A DNA stretch of 64,000 nt, taken from Flaviramulus sp. BrNp1-15 (lineage in GTDB: Bacteria > Bacteroidota > Bacteroidia > Flavobacteriales > Flavobacteriaceae). The stretch covers positions 2,998,001 through 3,062,000 of the forward strand of contig NZ_CP092099.1 of assembly GCF_022259695.1 (NCBI RefSeq). Direction: 5' to 3'. Shown piece by piece: positions 28,166 to 35,793 of the stretch; position 1 is the first letter of the stretch, and each line of letters begins with the position of its first letter. Under the pieces are notes generated by a model. It did no database searches, was not told the DNA's origin, and saw nothing but the letters and a program-made list of their open reading frames with translations. The position numbers and the translations under genes were made by a program.

Positions 28166-29106
28166 GAAATTCTGTTCCATCTTGGGTAAGAGTACCCATT
28201 GCATTCTTTATCATTTTTGGAGCTGTAGAGTATTTTATAGACTCTGGCGATAAACCAGCGTTTGTTGAATATCCTGCTGTATTATTATTTCTCCTTTTAG
28301 TCTTATTAATTCTTATAGCTATAGAAGGTATTGTTAGGGCTTTAGAAAATATAATGCTATACAAATTAGATGATGAAGCTAAGGCTCGATTTTTAGCTGA
28401 AAAAGAAAGTAAATACAAGTTTACTTGGTTAAAAAACACCTATAAAAAACTTGTTGGTTCAAAACCCATTGAAGAAGAAGGTGAAATTATTTTAGACCAT
28501 AATTACGATGGTATAAAAGAGCTTGATAACAATTTACCGCCTTGGTGGTTATATGGGTTTTACATTTCTATAATTTTTGCTGCAGTATACTTATTAAGAT
28601 TTCATGTATTTAATGGCGCAAACCAATTTGATGAACTTGAAACCGAATTGGCAGATGCTCGTTTAGCTGTTGAAGAATATAAAAAAACAGCTAAGAATTT
28701 AGTTGATGTTAATACGGTTACACAACTTACCGAAGCCGCAGATTTAACCTCAGGTAAAACTATTTTTGAAACCAACTGTGTGGCTTGTCATATGGCAGAT
28801 GGTGGCGGAGGTATTGGCCCAAACTTAACGGATAATCATTGGATTTTAGGTGGCGATATAAAAAGTGTTTTTAAAACGGTGTCTGAAGGAGGTCGATCTG
28901 GAAAAGGTATGATTTCCTGGAAACAACAATTAAAACCTTTGGAAATGGCACAAGTAGCTAGTTATGTTTTAACATTTCAAGGTACAACACCTGCTAATCC
29001 TAAAGCTCCTGAAGGCGATATTTGGGAGACAGATGTTATTGAAAATAACACCACAGAAGACGTTGAAATAGAAACAAAAGTAGATTCAACAGAAATTGCT
29101 AACTAA
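28162..29106 (+). CDS. ccoP: cbb3 oxidase cytochrome c subunit CcoP, single haem
   Basis: A 314-aa membrane-anchored cytochrome c. Two N-terminal helices are followed by the FixP_N segment NNLPPWWLYGFYISIIFAA and a periplasmic domain with one haem motif, CVACHMADGGGGIGPNL (Cys206). Proteobacterial CcoP has two such motifs; only one is present here. The methionine ligand is probably in GKGMISWK. It delivers electrons to CcoNO. Confidence 0.93.
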   Translation: MRNSVPSWVRVPIAFFIIFGAVEYFIDSGDKPAFVEYPAVLLFLLLVLLILIAIEGIVRALENIMLYKLDDEAKARFLAEKESKYKFTWLKNTYKKLVGSKPIEEEGEIILDHNYDGIKELDNNLPPWWLYGFYISIIFAAVYLLRFHVFNGANQFDELETELADARLAVEEYKKTAKNLVDVNTVTQLTEAADLTSGKTIFETNCVACHMADGGGGIGPNLTDNHWILGGDIKSVFKTVSEGGRSGKGMISWKQQLKPLEMAQVASYVLTFQGTTPANPKAPEGDIWETDVIENNTTEDVEIETKVDSTEIAN

Positions 29107-29115
29107 ACTAAACCC

Positions 29116-29150
29116 AAACCTGTCGGGTGTTTTTAACATCCGGCAGGTTT
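29116..29150 (+). terminator. hairpin between ccoP and ccoG
   Basis: A 16-bp stem (29116-29131 with 29135-29150) has only two wobble pairs (core ACCTGTCGG/CCGGCAGGT). It ends 13 bp before the TTG start of ccoG. There is no long T-run behind it, so partial termination or mRNA stabilisation is as likely as full termination. Confidence 0.6.
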
Positions 29151-29163
29151 AAATTAAAAAGTT

Positions 29164-30588
29164 TTGGAAACCCCAGCAAACGAAACATTTAGAGATACTA
29201 TAGGAACGGTTACCGAAGAAGGTAAACGCGCGTGGGTATTTCCTAAAAAACCTAGTGGTAAATTCTATGAATATAGAAAATGGGTTAGTTATGGGTTATT
29301 AGCATTTTTATTTTTATCTCCATTTATAAAAATAAACGGCAATCAATTTTTAATGTTCAATGTATTAGAACGTCGTTTTAATATTTTCGGGTTTCCGTTT
29401 TGGCCTCAAGACTTTCATCTATTTGTTATTTCCATGATTATTGGCGTAGTATTTATTACGCTTTTCACAGTAGCTTTTGGACGACTATTTTGCGGTTGGA
29501 TTTGTCCGCAAACCATTTTTATGGAAATGGTTTTCAGACGTATTGAATATTGGATAGAAGGCGACCGCGGAAAACAAATACGGCTATCTAAACAACCTTG
29601 GAATGCTGAAAAGATTAGAAAAAAAGGCTTAAAACTGATTATATTTCTATTTATTTCATTTTTAATAGCCAATGTTTTTTTAGCCTATTTAATTGGTGGC
29701 GATAAACTTATTCAATATATCACTGATGGTCCTTTAAACCATATAAACACTTTAATTCCTCTAATAATTTTCACTGCCGTGTTTTACTTTGTATTTGCAT
29801 GGTTTAGAGAACAAGTTTGCGTTATCGCATGTCCTTATGGTAGATTACAGGGTGTTTTATTAGACACAAAATCTATAGTAGTTGCTTACGACCATAAACG
29901 TGGTGAAGGCGAAAATGGAAGAAAGAAATTTAGAAAAAATGAAGATAGAAGCGCTTTAGGACATGGCGATTGTATTGATTGTTTTCAGTGTGTACATGTA
30001 TGCCCAACTGGAATAGATATTAGAAACGGTACACAACTAGAATGTGTTAACTGTACTGCTTGTATAGATGAGTGCGACCACATTATGGAAAGCATTAATT
30101 TACCAAAAGGATTAATACGCTATGCCAGTGAAGAGAATATAGAAAAGAAAACACCTTTTAAACTAACTGCAAGAATGAAAGGCTACATATCTGTTCTTGT
30201 TATTTTAATTGGTTTATTAACAGGCATGCTGTTTTTAAGAAACGATATTGAAGCTAATGTTTTAAGATTACCTGGGCAGTTATACGAACATAAAGACAAC
30301 AACATTATAAGTAACGTATTTACTTATAAATTGGTAAATAAAACCACAAAAAATATTGAAGATGTAAGCTTCAAATTATTGTCTCATAAAGGCACTTTAA
30401 AACTGGTTGCTACTAGCGATAGTTTTATTGTTCCAGAGCAAGGTATAGCAAAAGGCACGCTATTTATAGAGATTAATAATTCAGCTTTAAGTGGCGATAG
30501 AAATAAAATTAAAATTGGGGTTTATCAAGGTGATAAACTTATAGAAACTACTACGGCTAATTTTTTAGGCCCAAGAAGTTATAGATAG
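29164..30588 (+). CDS. ccoG: cbb3 oxidase assembly ferredoxin-like protein CcoG
   Basis: A 474-aa membrane protein with five or six helices. It has a NapH-like region with CGWICPQTIF and CVIACPYGRLQG, and two ferredoxin-like [4Fe-4S] motifs, CIDCFQCVHVCPTGID and CVNCTACIDECD. The C-terminal 130 residues form an Ig-like periplasmic domain. CcoG acts in copper reduction and delivery for cbb3 oxidase. The start codon is TTG at 29164; no in-frame ATG precedes the conserved part, and the protein begins ETPANETFRDTIGTVTEEG as expected for the family. Confidence 0.94.
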   Translation: METPANETFRDTIGTVTEEGKRAWVFPKKPSGKFYEYRKWVSYGLLAFLFLSPFIKINGNQFLMFNVLERRFNIFGFPFWPQDFHLFVISMIIGVVFITLFTVAFGRLFCGWICPQTIFMEMVFRRIEYWIEGDRGKQIRLSKQPWNAEKIRKKGLKLIIFLFISFLIANVFLAYLIGGDKLIQYITDGPLNHINTLIPLIIFTAVFYFVFAWFREQVCVIACPYGRLQGVLLDTKSIVVAYDHKRGEGENGRKKFRKNEDRSALGHGDCIDCFQCVHVCPTGIDIRNGTQLECVNCTACIDECDHIMESINLPKGLIRYASEENIEKKTPFKLTARMKGYISVLVILIGLLTGMLFLRNDIEANVLRLPGQLYEHKDNNIISNVFTYKLVNKTTKNIEDVSFKLLSHKGTLKLVATSDSFIVPEQGIAKGTLFIEINNSALSGDRNKIKIGVYQGDKLIETTTANFLGPRSYR

Positions 30589-30590
30589 AA

Positions 30591-30636
30591 ACTTGAAGTT
30601 GGAAGCTCGAAGCTTGAAGCAAGAGGTTGAAGTTGT
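30591..30636. repeat. imperfect GAAG-type short tandem repeats
   Basis: A run of related 6-8-nt units (GAAGTTG, GAAGCTC, GAAGCTTGAAGC) lies just after ccoG. It has no open frame. Low-complexity runs of this kind occur between genes in this family; the function is unknown. Confidence 0.5.
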
Positions 30637-30686
30637 TATTTGGAATTTGAAAATTAAACGAAAATAGAAATTGAAAATAGGCACAC

Positions 30687-30810
30687 CGCATTAGGGATTG
30701 AAGCGATATCCTTTTTATGTCAGTTCGAGTAATGCTTTACATTGTATCGAGAACAAATAAAAAGATATAGCGGAAAGCCCGACCCGAGGAACGAGGGTAA
30801 TGCCATAAAA
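30687..30810 (+). repeat. interspersed intergenic repeat, copy B, interrupted
   Basis: The left half is GCATTAGGGATTGAAGCGATATCC and the right half is AAAAAGATATAGCGGAAAGCCCGACCC followed by GGGTAATGCC, matching copies A and C. Between the pairing T-run and A-run sits a further 38-nt element (30718-30755). The copy fills most of the ccoG-ccoH gap. Confidence 0.75.
30718..30755. repeat. second hairpin repeat nested inside copy B
   Basis: CAGTTCGAGTAATG and CATTGTATCGAGAAC form an imperfect inverted repeat. Elements of the form GTTCGAG...CGAGAAC are, to my knowledge, frequent between flavobacterial genes. Here it sits exactly in the loop of copy B. Confidence 0.55.
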
Positions 30811-30821
30811 AAAATAAGAAT

Positions 30822-31268
30822 ATGAAAATTAATTGGGGAACCGGAATAGTACTAGCTTTTATAGGCTTTATAAGCTTTATTATGTATTTCATTATTACTA
30901 TGAATATAGATGACAAATACAATCATGATTTGGTTGCAGAGGATTATTATGCTGAAGAATTAGCGTACCAAAACGATATTAACAAACTTAAAAACTCGAA
31001 TCTTTTAAGTGAAAATATAACTTACAAACATATAACCGAGGGACTGGTTATTTACTTTCCTAGTAATGTTGATTTTAAAAAAATTACTGGAAATGTGTTC
31101 CTATACAGGCCATCTAACAAACAACTAGACTTTGAAACTGCTATTTCATTGTCTAAACCACATTTGCTCATACCTGACAATCGTTTGGTGGATGGCCGTT
31201 GGAACATAAAAATTGATTGGCAATATAAAGGACAATCGTATTTATACAAAGAAACAATACATTATTAA
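30822..31268 (+). CDS. ccoH: FixH/CcoH family cbb3 oxidase assembly protein
   Basis: A 148-aa protein with one N-terminal membrane helix (GIVLAFIGFISFIMYFIITM) and a periplasmic beta-rich domain of about 110 residues with YYAEELAYQNDINKL near its start, as in FixH/CcoH. It helps assemble or stabilise cbb3 oxidase. It lies in the cco cluster, 2 bp before the next gene. Confidence 0.88.
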   Translation: MKINWGTGIVLAFIGFISFIMYFIITMNIDDKYNHDLVAEDYYAEELAYQNDINKLKNSNLLSENITYKHITEGLVIYFPSNVDFKKITGNVFLYRPSNKQLDFETAISLSKPHLLIPDNRLVDGRWNIKIDWQYKGQSYLYKETIHY

Positions 31269-31270
31269 AT

Positions 31271-31972
31271 ATGCTAATTTCTGCATTTGTTTTAGGTTTA
31301 TTGGGTAGTTTTCATTGCATGGGCATGTGTGGCCCTATTGCATTTATGCTTCCTGTAGACAGAACAAATGGATATAAAAAGCTATCACAAATTACCATTT
31401 ACCACATTGGCAGACTTTTGGCTTATAGTATTATTGGTTTAATTTTTGGTCTTATAGGTAAGAGTTTATATTTATTTGGGTTTCAGCAGCAGCTTTCAAT
31501 AATTATTGGGGTTTTAATGATTATTGTTGTCTTAATTCCGCAACGTATTTTTAATAACTACAACTTTTCTAAGCCTATATATAAGGTTATTTCTAAAATA
31601 AAATCGGCTTTAGGGAAAGCGCTAAAGAAAAAAACAGCAGATACCTTTTTAACTATTGGCTTTCTAAATGGGTTTTTACCTTGTGGTTTGGTTTATATGG
31701 CTGTTTTTGCAGCTATTGCCAGTGGCAATGCCTTAAATGGAAGTTTATATATGGCTGTTTTTGGATTAGGCACTATACCTTTAATGACAACAGCTATTTA
31801 TTTTAGTCAATTTTTAAAAGGCACTGCCAGACAAAAAATACAAAAAGCCATTCCTATTTTTGTTATACTTATCGGTGCTTTATTTATTCTTCGAGGGTTA
31901 GGTTTGGGTATTCCTTACCTCTCTCCTGCTCCAGTACTAGATATGGTTTCCAGTAGTGTAGATTGCCACTAA
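31271..31972 (+). CDS. TauE/SafE-like (UreH_2-type) membrane protein of the cco cluster
   Basis: A 233-aa protein with about six membrane helices. It starts with GSFHCMGMCGPIAFMLP, a His-Cys-Met-rich motif characteristic of the cco-linked branch of the TauE/SafE superfamily, and has a second half-motif NGFLPCGLVYMA. It follows ccoH by 2 bp. The cysteines and methionines and the constant link to cbb3 genes suggest copper handling for the oxidase rather than sulfite export; this is inference. Confidence 0.85.
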   Translation: MLISAFVLGLLGSFHCMGMCGPIAFMLPVDRTNGYKKLSQITIYHIGRLLAYSIIGLIFGLIGKSLYLFGFQQQLSIIIGVLMIIVVLIPQRIFNNYNFSKPIYKVISKIKSALGKALKKKTADTFLTIGFLNGFLPCGLVYMAVFAAIASGNALNGSLYMAVFGLGTIPLMTTAIYFSQFLKGTARQKIQKAIPIFVILIGALFILRGLGLGIPYLSPAPVLDMVSSSVDCH

Positions 31973-32047
31973 TATCTTTATTTAAAATTCTAACTATAGA
32001 TTTTTTTGATTGAAAATTGATAAAATCAATAGTTTTATTTTCTTTTT

Positions 32048-32070
32048 TAATAGTATTACTATTATATTTG
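32048..32070 (+). promoter_or_regulatory. palindromic operator overlapping the tetR -7 box
   Basis: The 17-bp perfect palindrome TAATAGTATTACTATTA (32048-32064) runs into the -7 box TATATTTG (32063-32070, full match to TAnnTTTG). The tetR ATG follows at 32089. Binding of the TetR protein here would block RNA polymerase directly. Confidence 0.65.
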
Positions 32071-32088
32071 CGTATAAATTTATTAAAA

Positions 32089-32769
32089 ATGAAAAATTTA
32101 CTATCAAATTTAAAGATTGCTGTTCCAGAAAAAATATTTGTTAAAGACCCTGAGTCATCAACATTAGGAAAGCGCATCATTGAACATAGTATTGTTTTAA
32201 TAAATGATATTGGTTTTGATGCTTTCACATTTAAAAAGTTAGGAGTGTTAATTGGTTCTAACGAAAGTTCTATATACAGATATTTTGAAAGCAAACATAA
32301 GCTCCTTCTGTATCTATCATCATGGTATTGGGGTTGGATTGAGTATCAATTAGTTATTGAAACACATAGCATTTCAGATAAAAAGGAGAAGCTTAATAAA
32401 GCTATAGAAATAGTTTCAAGAACAACTAAAGTAGATTCTACATTTTCCCATATCAATGAAATATTACTGAATCAAATTATTATTAATGAAAACTCAAAAT
32501 CATTTTTAACTAAAGAGGTCGATCAAGAAAACAAAGAAGGCTATTTCATTATATACAAACGTGTGGTGCATCGACTTAGGGATATGATAAGTGACGTTAA
32601 CTCCAAATACAAATACCCTTCTAGTTTAGCTAGTACAATAATTGAAGGAAGTTTGCATCAGCACTTTTTAAGAGATCATTTTAAATCCATAACTGACTGC
32701 AAATCTGCATCTACACCTACTAATTTTTTTATCAATTTAGCACAAAACACTTTAAACTATAGCTTATGA
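32089..32769 (+). CDS. TetR-family regulator of an export operon
   Basis: A 226-aa protein with an N-terminal TetR-type helix-turn-helix (FTFKKLGVLIGSNESSIYRY followed by FESKHKL) and a variable ligand-binding C-terminal part. I start it at MKNLLSNLK (32089): the 24 upstream in-frame codons would span the -7 box and operator. Its stop overlaps the ABC transporter start by 4 nt (ATGA), so it is translated with the exporter it probably represses. The ligand is unknown. Confidence 0.88.
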   Translation: MKNLLSNLKIAVPEKIFVKDPESSTLGKRIIEHSIVLINDIGFDAFTFKKLGVLIGSNESSIYRYFESKHKLLLYLSSWYWGWIEYQLVIETHSISDKKEKLNKAIEIVSRTTKVDSTFSHINEILLNQIIINENSKSFLTKEVDQENKEGYFIIYKRVVHRLRDMISDVNSKYKYPSSLASTIIEGSLHQHFLRDHFKSITDCKSASTPTNFFINLAQNTLNYSL

Positions 32770-34424
32770 TTACACCAAAAATGTCTCCTTGGCAACGTTT
32801 TATTGGTTTATTAGAGTTAGAGAAAAGAGATATATTTCAAATTTTTTATTACGCTATTTTTTCTGGTGTTGTAGCACTCTCATTACCTTTAGGTATTCAA
32901 GCTATTATTAACTTAATACAAGGCGCTCAGGTCTCTACATCCTGGATTGTTTTGGTTATTCTGGTAACTGTTGGGGTTATGTTCTCTGGGGCATTACAAC
33001 TGATGCAATTACGAATTATAGAAACCATACAGCAGCGTATTTTTACACGTTCTTCATTTGAATTAAGTTATCGTTTTCCAAAAATAAAAATGGCTGAATT
33101 ACGTAATTTTTATCCGCCAGAATTAGCAAATCGCTTTTTTGATACTTTAATTATTCAAAAAGGTCTTTCAAAAATATTAATTGATGTGCCTGCGGCTATT
33201 CTGCAAATATTGTTTGCATTAATTTTGTTGTCTTTTTATCACCCATTCTTTATCATATTTGGTTTGTTATTACTCGTTCTTATTTATGTCGTATTCAAAT
33301 TCACTGCAAAAAAAGGGTTAGAAACAAGTTTAAAAGAATCAAAAAACAAATACAAAGTTGCACACTGGATTCAAGAAGTAGCAAGAACTGTGGTAAGTTT
33401 TAAACTATCTGGCAATACCAGTTTAGCGCTTAACAAAAATGACCATTTAGTTAGCGAATATTTGATTTCAAGAGAAAATCATTTTAAAATTTTAATGATT
33501 CAATTCATTCAAATGATAAGCTTCAAAGTTGTGGTAACAGCAAGTTTGCTACTTATTGGTGGTGCGCTTGTTTTAAACCAAGAAATGAATATTGGACAAT
33601 TTGTAGCTGCAGAAATTATTATCTTATTAGTTATTGCTTCTGTAGAAAAATTAATTATTGGCTTAGGTTCGTTTTACGATGTTTTAACTTCAATTGAAAA
33701 ACTGGGGCAAATTGTTGACAAAGATTTAGAAGATCAAGAAGGAGAAAAACCAACGTTTAATGGTGATTTAGATATTGAGTTAGATAATGTTTCTTACAAT
33801 GTTCCTGATAGAGAAAAACCCATAATAAATAATATTTCGCTTAATATAAACATTAAAAGCAGAATTTTAATTTTAGGTGAAAGTGGAGCGGGCAAATCAA
33901 CTCTTCTACGTTTAATTTCTGGTGTAAATCAGCCTTCATCTGGTTACATATACATAAACAATAGGTCTCTTAATGGCTTAAATCTAAATTATTATCGTGC
34001 ACAATTAGGGCTGTCTTTAACTGAAGAAACTCCTTTTGAAGGATCTATAAAAGAAAACTTAACTTTTGGAAATTCTGAAATTACAGATGATGAAATTTTT
34101 GAGATACTTGATAAGGTTGGACTCATGGACTTCATAAAAGAACAGCCTAATGGCTTAAAAACTATTTTATATCCTGATGGAAAACAAATGTCGCATACGG
34201 TTTCTAAAAAAATCATATTAGCTAGAGCCATTTTAAAGAAACCTAAACTTATCATATTAGAAGATGCTTTAGACCGATTTAACCCATCTGAAACTAACTC
34301 AATAATTAACTTTTTAACTCACAAAGACAGACCTTGGGCACTAATTGTTGTGAGCGGTAACGATAGCTGGAAAAATAGATGCACACAAATTATTCAGTTA
34401 GACAAAGGAGAAATTAAAAAATAA
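32766..34424 (+). CDS. ABC exporter half-transporter with degenerate nucleotide-binding motifs
   Basis: A 552-aa fusion of a membrane domain with about six helices (residues 20-310) and an ATPase domain. Walker A is intact (GESGAGKSTLL). The other motifs are not: the signature LSGGQ is replaced by MSHTVSKK, the Walker B end reads LIILEDALD instead of ILDEAT, the Q-loop glutamine is not seen, and the H-loop reads VVSGND without the usual histidine. It is translationally coupled to tetR and followed by HlyD-like and TolC-like genes, so it should be the inner-membrane part of a tripartite pump. It has no C39 peptidase domain. Confidence 0.88.
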   Translation: MITPKMSPWQRFIGLLELEKRDIFQIFYYAIFSGVVALSLPLGIQAIINLIQGAQVSTSWIVLVILVTVGVMFSGALQLMQLRIIETIQQRIFTRSSFELSYRFPKIKMAELRNFYPPELANRFFDTLIIQKGLSKILIDVPAAILQILFALILLSFYHPFFIIFGLLLLVLIYVVFKFTAKKGLETSLKESKNKYKVAHWIQEVARTVVSFKLSGNTSLALNKNDHLVSEYLISRENHFKILMIQFIQMISFKVVVTASLLLIGGALVLNQEMNIGQFVAAEIIILLVIASVEKLIIGLGSFYDVLTSIEKLGQIVDKDLEDQEGEKPTFNGDLDIELDNVSYNVPDREKPIINNISLNINIKSRILILGESGAGKSTLLRLISGVNQPSSGYIYINNRSLNGLNLNYYRAQLGLSLTEETPFEGSIKENLTFGNSEITDDEIFEILDKVGLMDFIKEQPNGLKTILYPDGKQMSHTVSKKIILARAILKKPKLIILEDALDRFNPSETNSIINFLTHKDRPWALIVVSGNDSWKNRCTQIIQLDKGEIKK

Positions 34425-34431
34425 ACGAATT

Positions 34432-35793
34432 ATGCTAAACATATCTCATAATCAGTTAAATAAAAAAATTTCACTTGACAATTATAAATCTGGAAAAGAT
34501 ATTTTCAATAAAGATTATTATAAATTGTTTAATAAGTTTTTGCTTGCTGCGGCTATAATTCTATTAATAATACTTTTTTTACCGTGGACACAAAATATAA
34601 CTGGACAAGGATTAGTAACAACTTTAAAACCCAATCAGCGTCCGCAAACTATTCAATCACAAATTCCGGGTAGAATTGAAGAGTGGTTTGTTCAAGAAGG
34701 CGATTTTGTTCAAGAAGGTGATACCATTTTAAGAATTTCTGAAATTAAAAGTGAATACTTTGATGATAAATTGGTAGAGCGTACTAATGATCAAATTCAG
34801 GCTAAATCTTCATCTGTTATAGCCTATGAATCTAAAGTTAATGCACTTAACAGACAAATAAGTGCATTAAAAGAAGAACAAAAATTAAAGTTAGAACAAA
34901 CTAGAAATAAACTTATGCAATCGCAATTAAAGGTAAAAAGCGATAGCATTGATTTAGAAGCTGCTAAAACAAATCTAAAGATTGCTGAAACTCAATTTAA
35001 TCGAATACAAACCTTGCAAGAAGAAGGCTTAAAAGCCATGAAAGATGTTGAAGAAAAACGTTTGAAGTTGCAAGAAAATCAAGCTAAACTTATTTCTCAA
35101 GAAAATAAATATTTAGCCAGCAAAAATGAGGTTATTAATGCCAGAATAGAGTTATCTAGAACCAATGCTGCTTTTGCTGATAAAATTTCTAAAGCGCAAA
35201 GCGATATGTTTACGGCTCAATCCAGTGGTTTTGACACAAAAGCTCAAGTTACTAAACTTGAAAATGCATATACCAATTACAAAAAACGAAATAGTTTACT
35301 TTATGTTACTGCTCCACAAAGTGGTTATATTAACAAAGCGCTTACTGGAGGTATCGGAATTACTTTTAAAGAAGGCGAAAAGCTTGTTGGTATCATGCCA
35401 GCAAAATATGATTTAGCAGTAGAAACCTATGTAAAACCTATAGATTTACCGCTTTTACATGTTGGCGAAAAAGTTCGAGTACAGTTTGATGGATGGCCTG
35501 CTATAGTGTTTAGCGGTTGGCCAAATGTAAGTTATGGCACTTATGGAGCTAAGGTAGTAGCTATCGAAAACTTTATAAGCACCAATGGTAAATACAGGGT
35601 TTTATTAGCTCCGGATGAAACGGATCATAACTGGCCAGAAGCTATACGAGTAGGTTCTGGTGCACGTACCATTGCGCTTTTAGAAGATGTTCCTATTTGG
35701 TTTGAGTTATGGCGACAAATTAACAGTTTCCCGCCAAATTATTATCAACCTGAAGGCAGTAAGGAATCAGATTCAAAAAAATCAAAAAAATGA
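34432..35793 (+). CDS. HlyD-family periplasmic adaptor
   Basis: A 453-aa membrane-fusion protein. One N-terminal helix (LLAAAIILLIILFLPWTQNI) is followed by a biotinyl-lipoyl-like half-motif (PGRIEEWFVQEGDFVQEGDT), a long coiled coil (about residues 110-290, with LQEEGLKAMKDVEEKRLKLQ), and a second beta domain. It bridges the ABC protein and the TolC-like channel. It starts 7 bp after the ABC gene and overlaps the next gene by 4 nt. Confidence 0.93.
   Translation: MLNISHNQLNKKISLDNYKSGKDIFNKDYYKLFNKFLLAAAIILLIILFLPWTQNITGQGLVTTLKPNQRPQTIQSQIPGRIEEWFVQEGDFVQEGDTILRISEIKSEYFDDKLVERTNDQIQAKSSSVIAYESKVNALNRQISALKEEQKLKLEQTRNKLMQSQLKVKSDSIDLEAAKTNLKIAETQFNRIQTLQEEGLKAMKDVEEKRLKLQENQAKLISQENKYLASKNEVINARIELSRTNAAFADKISKAQSDMFTAQSSGFDTKAQVTKLENAYTNYKKRNSLLYVTAPQSGYINKALTGGIGITFKEGEKLVGIMPAKYDLAVETYVKPIDLPLLHVGEKVRVQFDGWPAIVFSGWPNVSYGTYGAKVVAIENFISTNGKYRVLLAPDETDHNWPEAIRVGSGARTIALLEDVPIWFELWRQINSFPPNYYQPEGSKESDSKKSKK

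Noticed and set aside
30591-30636. CRISPR-like array after ccoG
   Set aside because: Units are 6-8 nt, imperfect and without spacers; no cas genes are present.
32017-32088. Upstream start for the TetR protein giving a hydrophobic N-terminal extension
   Set aside because: The extension is read from the operator and -7 box; TetR proteins have no N-terminal membrane helix.
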